Program-made: the position numbers and the translations under genes | DNA from: Cellvibrio sp. | GTDB lineage: Bacteria; Pseudomonadota; Gammaproteobacteria; Pseudomonadales; Cellvibrionaceae | Assembly: GCA_003524365.1 (NCBI GenBank) | Contig: DQHS01000124.1 | Coordinates: 3,611 to 14,521 of the forward strand | Reading direction: 5' to 3' | DNA length: 10,911 nucleotides | Shown here: positions 1 to 5,930 of the stretch, piece by piece | Position numbering within the stretch: the first letter of the stretch is position 1 | Layout of the letters: each line of letters starts with the position of its first letter | Notes under the pieces: generated by a model | The model's input: the letters and a program-made list of their open reading frames with translations, nothing else | Told to the model about the DNA's origin: nothing | The model's database searches: none

Positions 1-603
1 TACATGATCAAGGAGTATTTCGCCAATTATTTTCTGCACATGTCAGATATTACATTTGATATGAGCGAAAACAAAATGCACGTTCATCACCAGCGGGCCG
101 AACCCTGGAAAATCACCTTGATCGATACCGGTGACAACTCCATGACCGGTGGTCGATTGAAAAGAGTCTACGATCACATCAAAGATGAATCTGCATTTTG
201 TTTTACTTATGGCGACGGTGTTAGCGACATTAATATATCCAAAACAATTGATTTCCATTTGACGCACGGAAAGCTCGCCACCCTTTCTGCAACTTTTCCG
301 CCAGGCCGTTTCGGTGCATTGGATATAGAAAATAATTGCGTAAAAAGTTTTAAAGAAAAACCCAAAGGCGACGGCGCCATGATCAATGGCGGCTTTTTTG
401 TATTGTCCCCCAAAGTAGTTGGCCTGATTGAAAACGACCAGACCATATGGGAACAACATCCGTTAACGAAATTAGCCGAAGACGGTGAATTGATGGCCTA
501 TAAACACGAGGGTTTTTGGCAACCAATGGATACCCTGCGCGATAAAACTTACCTGGAAGAATTATGGGCAAGTGGTAAAGCGCCCTGGAAAAATTGGGAG
601 TAA
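1..603 (+). CDS. rfbF: Glucose-1-phosphate cytidylyltransferase, 5'-truncated by the window edge
   Basis: This enzyme joins CTP and alpha-D-glucose-1-phosphate to give CDP-glucose and pyrophosphate in the cytoplasm, the committed step to CDP-linked 3,6-dideoxyhexoses. The frame is open from base 1, and 200 residues are present before TAA. RfbF proteins are usually about 257 residues, so roughly the first 57 are missing, including the N-terminal GG-rich nucleotide-binding loop. The ATG at base 4 is an internal methionine and not the start. Visible family features are the segment IKEYFANYFLHMSD near the window start, the metal-binding TYGDGVSD motif near residue 70 of the fragment, INGGFFV in the middle, and the C-terminal stretch with GFWQPMDTLRD. 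The frame is intact with no sign of decay. RfbG follows directly, with its ribosome-binding site inside the last codons of this gene, so the two are probably translationally coupled. Confidence 0.95.
   Translation, partial: YMIKEYFANYFLHMSDITFDMSENKMHVHHQRAEPWKITLIDTGDNSMTGGRLKRVYDHIKDESAFCFTYGDGVSDINISKTIDFHLTHGKLATLSATFPPGRFGALDIENNCVKSFKEKPKGDGAMINGGFFVLSPKVVGLIENDQTIWEQHPLTKLAEDGELMAYKHEGFWQPMDTLRDKTYLEELWASGKAPWKNWE
596..600 (+). promoter_or_regulatory. Ribosome-binding site of rfbG inside the rfbF 3' end
   Basis: GGGAG lies five bases before GTG at 606 and inside the last codons of rfbF. It decides in favour of the GTG start over the upstream TTG at 594, which lies in front of it. The position implies coupling of rfbG translation to termination of rfbF. 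Confidence 0.65.
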
Positions 604-605
604 TT

Positions 606-1685
606 GTGAAAGCTCAGGTTGATGCCGCCTTTTGGCAAGGTAAACGCGTATTTTTAACGGGGCACACTGGCTTTAAAGGTAGCTGGCTCAGTTTATGGCT
701 TACACACATGGGGGCGAGCGTTAAAGGTTATGCACTTACACCACCGACGACACCCGCGCTCTTTGAAGTTGCAGAAGTTGCAAAGGTAATGGAATCCGAT
801 ATAGGTGATATCCGCGACCTTGATCGCCTCACCAGAAGCATGACGGAATTTAATCCGGATATTGTTATTCACATGGCGGCGCAAGCACTGGTGCGTTTGT
901 CTTATAGCGAGCCATTGGCCACCTATTCCACCAATGTGATGGGTACCTTGCATGTATTGGAAGCCGCGCGCCTGTGTCCATCATTGCGTGCGATTGTGAA
1001 TGTCACTACCGATAAGTGTTATGAAAATCGCGAGTGGGAATGGGGCTATCGCGAACACGAACCGATGGGTGGTCACGACCCCTATAGCAATAGTAAAGGC
1101 TGTGCTGAATTAATTACTGCTGCTTATCGCAATTCTTTTTTTAATCAGCCCAATAGTCCTGCGCTAGGTTCAGCGCGTGCAGGCAATGTTATTGGCGGTG
1201 GCGATTGGGCTACAGATCGTTTGATTCCCGATATCCTGCGTGCATTTGAAAAAGCGGAGCCGGTGGTGATTCGCAATCCGCAGGCAACACGCCCCTGGCA
1301 ACATGTGCTGGAACCATTGAGTGGTTATCTGGTGCTGGCACAAGCACTGTACCAACACGGACACCAACACGCAGAGGGTTGGAATTTCGGCCCGCGCGAT
1401 GAAGATGTTGAGCCGGTCGAATGGATTTTGAATCAAATGGTAGATAGTTGGGGTAATGGCGCAAGCTGGCAATTGGATGCAGGAAACCATCCTCATGAAG
1501 CAAAGTATCTCAAGTTGGATATCTCCAAAGCTCGCACTCATTTACAGTGGGCACCGAGCTGGCGCTTGCACCAAACGCTCGAAAAAATTATTGCTTGGCA
1601 GCGCGCATGGCTTGCGAATCAAGACATGAATGCCTACTGCATTAACGAGATCAAACAATACATGGCCGCTATGCGCGCCGATTAA
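606..1685 (+). CDS. rfbG: CDP-glucose 4,6-dehydratase
   Basis: This extended short-chain dehydrogenase/reductase uses bound NAD+ to turn CDP-glucose into CDP-4-keto-6-deoxyglucose. From the chosen start it is 359 residues, the usual RfbG length. The Rossmann glycine motif GHTGFKG is at residues 19-25, the TTDK segment with the catalytic Thr at about 134-137, and the Tyr-x3-Lys pair (in DPYSNSK) at Tyr160 and Lys164. RAGNVIGGGDW and RPWQHVLEPLSGY are typical of this family. An in-frame TTG at 594 would add four residues, but GTG at 606 is preferred because GGGAG at 596-600 lies five bases before it and the resulting N-terminus matches the family. It begins two bases after the rfbF stop, in a different frame. 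All catalytic residues that can be checked are present, so it should be active. Confidence 0.96.
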   Translation: MKAQVDAAFWQGKRVFLTGHTGFKGSWLSLWLTHMGASVKGYALTPPTTPALFEVAEVAKVMESDIGDIRDLDRLTRSMTEFNPDIVIHMAAQALVRLSYSEPLATYSTNVMGTLHVLEAARLCPSLRAIVNVTTDKCYENREWEWGYREHEPMGGHDPYSNSKGCAELITAAYRNSFFNQPNSPALGSARAGNVIGGGDWATDRLIPDILRAFEKAEPVVIRNPQATRPWQHVLEPLSGYLVLAQALYQHGHQHAEGWNFGPRDEDVEPVEWILNQMVDSWGNGASWQLDAGNHPHEAKYLKLDISKARTHLQWAPSWRLHQTLEKIIAWQRAWLANQDMNAYCINEIKQYMAAMRAD

Positions 1686-1720
1686 ATTTTTATAGATTTG
1701 AATATCAAAAAGGCAACACA

Positions 1721-3034
1721 ATGACTCCTGAAATTCTTCGCCAAGAAATCGCCAAGTTAGTTCAACAATTTGCAGAACAGACCACCGCTCCTAAAGCGTT
1801 TATACCCGGTGAGAGCGTTATCCCCCCTTCGGGTAAGGTGGTGGGCGCACGAGAAATGCAATTGATGGTTGATGCATCACTCGACTGCTGGTTAACCACC
1901 GGAAGATTCAATACCGAATTTGAAAAAAAACTGGCCGACTTTTTGGGCGTAAAATATTTACTCTCGGTTAACTCAGGTTCATCTGCCAACCTGGTTGCCT
2001 TTAGTGCCCTCACCTCGCCCAAGCTCGGCGCGCGCGCGATTAAAAAAGGCGATGAAGTGATCGGTGTTGCAGCGGGATTCCCCACTACCGTAAACCCTAT
2101 CATTCAATTTGGCGCAATCCCGGTATTTGTCGACGTAGACGCGGCGACCCATAATATCAATGCCGATTTGATTGAAGCAGCAATTACGCCAAAGACGAAA
2201 GCAATTATGCTTGCCCACACACTGGGTAACCCATTCAACCTCACCAAAGTAAAAGCGCTTTGTGAAAAATATAATCTTTGGTTGGTAGAAGATTGTTGCG
2301 ATGCACTGGGCGCAAAATACGACGGGAAACTGGTCGGTACTTTTGGTGATATTGCAACCTTGAGTTTTTATCCCGCACACCACATCACTATGGGTGAAGG
2401 TGGCGCCGTGTTTACCAACAATCCACAATTAAAAATGATCGCCGAATCTTTCCGCGATTGGGGACGCGATTGCTATTGTGCACCCGGTTGCGACAATACC
2501 TGCGGCAATCGTTTTGGCCAACAATTTGGTAGCTTGCCAGTGGGTTATGACCACAAATATGTTTACGCACACATCGGCTACAACTTGAAAATCACCGATA
2601 TGCAAGCCGCTTGTGGTTTAGCGCAATTAGAACGCGCGCAGGAATTTATTGATGCGCGCAAACGCAACTACGATTTATTAAAAGCGCGCTTGAGTAACCT
2701 TGCTGATTTTATCGATATCGCCCAACCAACACCCAACAGCGAACCCTCCTGGTTTGGTTTCCCCATTACACTCAAAGAAAGTGCGGGTGTTAACCGTGTT
2801 GATTTCGTGAAATTCCTGGATCAAAACAAAATCGGTACGCGTTTGTTATTTGCGGGCAACTTAACCCGTCAACCCTATTTTGAAGGCGTTGAGCACCGTG
2901 TGGTAGGTGATTTAACCGTTACCGATAACACCATGAATAATACCCTCTGGTTAGGTATTTATCCTGCGTTGGGTAGCGAGCATTTCGACTATGTCGCAGA
3001 AAAAATGGAAGAATTTTTTGGTTTGAATTTTTAA
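1721..3034 (+). CDS. rfbH: CDP-4-keto-6-deoxy-D-glucose 3-dehydrase (E1, PLP/[2Fe-2S])
   Basis: This enzyme removes the C3 hydroxyl of CDP-4-keto-6-deoxyglucose through a PMP-bound intermediate. In known systems it receives electrons from a flavin/iron-sulfur reductase (E3, AscD/RfbI) and yields the CDP-3,6-dideoxy-4-hexulose precursor. The protein is 437 residues, the normal E1 length, with the aspartate-aminotransferase fold. The PLP-anchoring lysine of ordinary aminotransferases is replaced by histidine in SFYPAHHITMGEGG (His220/His221), the hallmark of this dehydrase. Cysteines at 193, 251, 253 and 261 reproduce the C-X57-C-X1-C-X7-C spacing described for the Yersinia E1 cluster; Cys257 lies among them. 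AAAGG at 1709-1713 lies seven bases before ATG 1721. Only 35 bases separate it from rfbG, so they are almost certainly co-transcribed. No E3 reductase gene is visible in the window. Confidence 0.96.
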   Translation: MTPEILRQEIAKLVQQFAEQTTAPKAFIPGESVIPPSGKVVGAREMQLMVDASLDCWLTTGRFNTEFEKKLADFLGVKYLLSVNSGSSANLVAFSALTSPKLGARAIKKGDEVIGVAAGFPTTVNPIIQFGAIPVFVDVDAATHNINADLIEAAITPKTKAIMLAHTLGNPFNLTKVKALCEKYNLWLVEDCCDALGAKYDGKLVGTFGDIATLSFYPAHHITMGEGGAVFTNNPQLKMIAESFRDWGRDCYCAPGCDNTCGNRFGQQFGSLPVGYDHKYVYAHIGYNLKITDMQAACGLAQLERAQEFIDARKRNYDLLKARLSNLADFIDIAQPTPNSEPSWFGFPITLKESAGVNRVDFVKFLDQNKIGTRLLFAGNLTRQPYFEGVEHRVVGDLTVTDNTMNNTLWLGIYPALGSEHFDYVAEKMEEFFGLNF

Positions 3035-3040
3035 CTGCCC

Positions 3041-4138
3041 ATGAATCAAGATTCCATTAATCATACCCGCACTAACTATCAACCCGGTGTTGCACTGGAT
3101 GATCTGCAGTTGATTCTTACGCAAACACCGCCCGAGGTATGGGTGGCATTGCGCGATCAACGCATTTTTATTACCGGCGGCACCGGCTTTGTGGGCTGTT
3201 GGTTATTGGAAGCACTGCTTTGGGCAAACGAACAACTGGATTTAAATCTACACCTGAGTGTACTCAGCAGAGACACGGCTGCGTTTATCGCCAAGGCGCC
3301 ACATTTAGCGACGCATAGAATAGTGACTCTTATCCAGAGCGATGTCACTGCGTTAGATACAATCAACGGACCATTTGATAGCGTGATTCACGCAGCTACT
3401 GATGTAGTAAAAACCGGTGACGATCCTATCACTACATTCGACAACATTGTACAAGGCACCAGGGCAACTTTGGCGCTTGCACAGCGCGCAGGCGCAACAC
3501 GTTATTTATTAACCAGCTCGGGCGCAGTTTATGGTCGCCAGCCGGCAGCAGTTTCCCATATTGCAGAAAATTATTCAGGCGCTCCCGATTCTCTCGATAT
3601 CATTAATGCCTATGGACAGGCCAAACGCGTTTCCGAATGGCTCGCCCATAATAGTGGTCAGCAGCACAATATTCAGGTAAAAGTTGCGCGCTGCTTTGCA
3701 TTGCTCGGCCCTTATCTACCACTGGATGCACATTTTGCAGCAGGGAATTTTATTCGCGATGGACTCAACAATCGCACTATTGCAATCAATGGCGATGGCA
3801 CCAGTAGTCGCTCCTATTTATACGCAGCGGATATGACTGTGTGGTTATTAACAATGTTGATCAATGGTCGCCCCCAGCAAAATTATAATTTGGGTTCTGC
3901 GCACGCGATTTCCATCAAAGCTTTGGCCGACACTGTATCCGATATTATTTATGGTGAAAATAAAGTCACTATTGCCCAGCAACCTGTTGCCAATGCAACC
4001 ATCCAGCAATACGTGCCGGATGTGAACAAAGCGCAACGGGAATTGGCACTAGCACAATACACAGATTTGCCTTCCGCTATTCAAAAAACAATTGTTTGGG
4101 AAAAGCGCAGGCGTTTATTAGCCGCGCACAATCACTAG
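3041..4138 (+). CDS. Extended SDR NAD(P)-dependent sugar-nucleotide reductase/epimerase
   Basis: A cytoplasmic NAD(P)-dependent epimerase/dehydratase-family protein of 365 residues. The Rossmann motif GGTGFVG is at residues 46-52, preceded by RIFIT; the catalytic Ser region LLTSSGAVYG is at about 157-165, and Tyr191-x3-Lys195 lies in AYGQAKR. About 40 residues precede the Rossmann fold, longer than in RfbJ (abequose synthase) or RfbG. It starts six bases after the rfbH stop with no clear Shine-Dalgarno sequence, so it may depend on coupling to rfbH. In this context it probably acts on a CDP-3,6-dideoxy-4-hexulose or a derivative, either reducing C4 (as in abequose/paratose synthesis) or reducing a ketone in a C4 side chain (the role YerF plays in yersiniose synthesis). 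The sequence alone does not separate these, and an epimerase role also remains possible. Confidence 0.85.
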   Translation: MNQDSINHTRTNYQPGVALDDLQLILTQTPPEVWVALRDQRIFITGGTGFVGCWLLEALLWANEQLDLNLHLSVLSRDTAAFIAKAPHLATHRIVTLIQSDVTALDTINGPFDSVIHAATDVVKTGDDPITTFDNIVQGTRATLALAQRAGATRYLLTSSGAVYGRQPAAVSHIAENYSGAPDSLDIINAYGQAKRVSEWLAHNSGQQHNIQVKVARCFALLGPYLPLDAHFAAGNFIRDGLNNRTIAINGDGTSSRSYLYAADMTVWLLTMLINGRPQQNYNLGSAHAISIKALADTVSDIIYGENKVTIAQQPVANATIQQYVPDVNKAQRELALAQYTDLPSAIQKTIVWEKRRRLLAAHNH

Positions 4139-4164
4139 CCCATTATTCAAAACGGACGTAGCGC

Positions 4165-4965
4165 ATGACTGCATTTGCCCCCCACCAATTACGACAAACC
4201 GTATTAAAGATGGCCTATTCCGGTTCGACTGTGCATATCGGCTGCGCATTTTCGATTATCGAAATTATGTCGGTGCTCTATCGCAATCATTTGCGCTATC
4301 CCGGCGATAATCCTGCGGCGGCATTGCGCGATTATTTAGTATTGAGTAAAGGGCATGGTGTTATGGCTCAATATGCATGCCTTTATGAAAAGAATTGGCT
4401 GACAACCACCGATATCGAAAATTATTTTAAAGATGGTTCAAAACTCAAAGGATTATCCGATGCGCACGTTGTCGGTTGTGAGGTAACGTCGGGGTCATTG
4501 GGACACGGCTTATCCGTAGGTGTGGGTATGGCACTCGCCGCCAAATTAAATAATAGTGACCAATACTGTTACGCCATTGTTGGTGATGGCGAAATGAATG
4601 AAGGCACTATGTGGGAAGCTATTTTATTTGCCAAGCAACAAACATTGGACAATTTAATTGTAATCGTCGATGAAAACGGTTTTCAGGCAATGGGGAAAAC
4701 CCATGAGGTATTAGGGCTAGGTAACCTGAAAGATAAATTTACCGCGTTTGGTTTTGATGCAATTGCCATCGATGGCCATGATGAAACTGCGTTGGATAAC
4801 GCCTTTGTTGAATTGAAAAACAATAAAAATGGCAACCCAAAAGCAATCATTGCCCGCACAGTAAAAGGCAAAGGCGTTTCATTTATGGAAAACGAAAATA
4901 GTTGGCATTACACACGATTAAACCAAGACACTTTTGATCTGGCCATGGCTGAATTGGAGCAGTAA
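4165..4965 (+). CDS. Split transketolase, N-terminal (pyrophosphate-binding) subunit
   Basis: A 266-residue protein matching the N-terminal half of transketolase, the part that binds the diphosphate of ThDP. It has the HIG segment at residues 24-26, SKGHG at 61-65, SGSLGHGL at 109-116, and the ThDP/metal motif starting GDGEMNEG at 140-147 and ending VDENG at about 168-172. These residues look intact, so cofactor binding is expected. Full-length pentose-phosphate transketolases exceed 600 residues; here the protein ends near 266 and the next gene supplies the other half. The start at ATG 4165 has a weak GGA eight bases upstream, 26 bases after the SDR stop. Placed inside a CDP-dideoxyhexose cassette, it more likely serves sugar-branch formation than central metabolism, though no residue seen here proves the substrate. 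The final 11 bases carry the ribosome-binding site of the partner. Confidence 0.92.
   Translation: MTAFAPHQLRQTVLKMAYSGSTVHIGCAFSIIEIMSVLYRNHLRYPGDNPAAALRDYLVLSKGHGVMAQYACLYEKNWLTTTDIENYFKDGSKLKGLSDAHVVGCEVTSGSLGHGLSVGVGMALAAKLNNSDQYCYAIVGDGEMNEGTMWEAILFAKQQTLDNLIVIVDENGFQAMGKTHEVLGLGNLKDKFTAFGFDAIAIDGHDETALDNAFVELKNNKNGNPKAIIARTVKGKGVSFMENENSWHYTRLNQDTFDLAMAELEQ
4955..4958 (+). promoter_or_regulatory. Ribosome-binding site of the transketolase C-subunit, inside the N-subunit gene
   Basis: GGAG lies eight bases before ATG 4967, within the last codons of the N-subunit gene. Stop and start are separated by a single base. This fixes ATG 4967 rather than the upstream in-frame TTG at 4934, and suggests coupled synthesis of the two subunits in equal amounts. 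Confidence 0.65.
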
Positions 4966-4966
4966 T

Positions 4967-5878
4967 ATGAGAAACGTATTTGCCAAAGCCATCCTTGCCG
5001 CCGCCCAGGCCGACCCCAAAGTGCTGCTATTAACCGGCGATCACGGTTATGCACTGTTCGATGAATTTCGTAAATGTTTACCCGCTCAATTTATTAATGC
5101 CGGTATCGCCGAACAAAACATGGTGGGGGTTGCTGCTGGTCTTGCCAAAGCGGGCTTTAAACCCATAGTGTATGGACTGAGTGCATTTGTACCCATTCGT
5201 GTACTTGAACAAATTAAAATGGACGTGTGCTACGAAAATTTACCTGTCGTGTTTATGGGTGATGGTGCTGGCTTGGTATACAGCAGCTTGGGGAGCAGCC
5301 ATCAATCGACAGAAGATATTGCCGTGTTACGTTGCATTCCCAACATTAGCATTTTATCGCCCTGCGACATTTATGAAATGCAATATGCCATGGATCAAGC
5401 ACTGCGTTTTGAATCCCCATTGTATGTGCGCATGGGAAAATCGGATATTGGCCAAGTACATAAAAGCCCGATTTCCGTACCTGTTGGCGATTTAATTCCA
5501 GTGCGTACTGGTGCGCAACATGACGTTGTTTTTTTAGCGACTGGTTCAATGGTAAAAACAGCCATCACGCTAGCAGAAACGATAGACGCAGCGGTGTGGA
5601 GTGTCCCCGGAATAAAACCAATCAATAGAAATCAACTTGATAATATTGCTTTGCACACTAAAACCCTAGTGACTCTTGAAGAGCATTCAATTATGGGTGG
5701 TTTGGGTAGCTTGGTCGCAGAAACAATCAGCGAGACGGGCAGTACACGAGTTGTCCGTATGGGAGTGCAAGATCGTTTCTCACAAAAATGTGGTAGTTAC
5801 GATTATTTGCTTAAAGAACACGGAATTGATGTGGCGGCATTATTACCACAACTCTCATCAATACTCGTTACCAATTAA
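4967..5878 (+). CDS. Split transketolase, C-terminal (pyrimidine-binding) subunit
   Basis: A 303-residue protein matching the middle and C-terminal domains of transketolase. The segment NAGIAEQNMVGVAAGLA at about residues 44-60 carries the conserved glutamate (Glu49) that in this superfamily activates the aminopyrimidine of ThDP. TGDHG lies near residue 23, and a His-containing loop SSLGSSHQSTEDIA sits where canonical transketolases usually have a GPTH-type motif. The C-terminal transketolase domain, with TLEEHSIMGGLGS, completes it. The start is ATG 4967, one base after the N-subunit stop, with a good ribosome-binding site. Together the pair should form an alpha2beta2-type enzyme with ThDP at the interface. 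In general metabolism it would move a two-carbon ketol between sugar phosphates; in this cassette the acceptor may be a CDP-keto-sugar. Pyruvate-dehydrogenase E1-beta and DXS are related alternatives, but overall layout and length fit split transketolase better. Confidence 0.91.
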   Translation: MRNVFAKAILAAAQADPKVLLLTGDHGYALFDEFRKCLPAQFINAGIAEQNMVGVAAGLAKAGFKPIVYGLSAFVPIRVLEQIKMDVCYENLPVVFMGDGAGLVYSSLGSSHQSTEDIAVLRCIPNISILSPCDIYEMQYAMDQALRFESPLYVRMGKSDIGQVHKSPISVPVGDLIPVRTGAQHDVVFLATGSMVKTAITLAETIDAAVWSVPGIKPINRNQLDNIALHTKTLVTLEEHSIMGGLGSLVAETISETGSTRVVRMGVQDRFSQKCGSYDYLLKEHGIDVAALLPQLSSILVTN

Positions 5879-5930
5879 TATAATTACCACCAAATACTTA
5901 TTAGCTAAGGTAAGGCGAATTTACAGGGGA

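Noticed and set aside
43..459. Minus-strand open frame of 138 codons opposite rfbF
   Set aside because: It lies wholly opposite a clear RfbF coding frame, lacks a ribosome-binding site, and its translation has no recognisable domain.
2028..2038. Alternating GC run, possible Z-DNA or simple repeat
   Set aside because: It is only 11 bases long and is explained by Gly-Ala-Arg-Ala codons in rfbH.
1979..2428. Minus-strand open frame of 149 codons opposite rfbH
   Set aside because: It is a shadow of the strongly conserved RfbH frame, with no domain and unusual residue composition.
4934..4966. TTG start adding 11 residues to the transketolase C-subunit
   Set aside because: ATG 4967 has GGAG at eight bases and gives the expected N-terminus; the longer form would overlap the N-subunit for no visible reason.
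5676..5930. Upstream extension of the membrane-protein frame by 85 codons into the transketolase C-subunit gene
   Set aside because: The extension encodes no hydrophobic or family-like sequence and overlaps conserved transketolase coding sequence in another frame. Starts at 5931 or 5937 have a nearby AGGGG.
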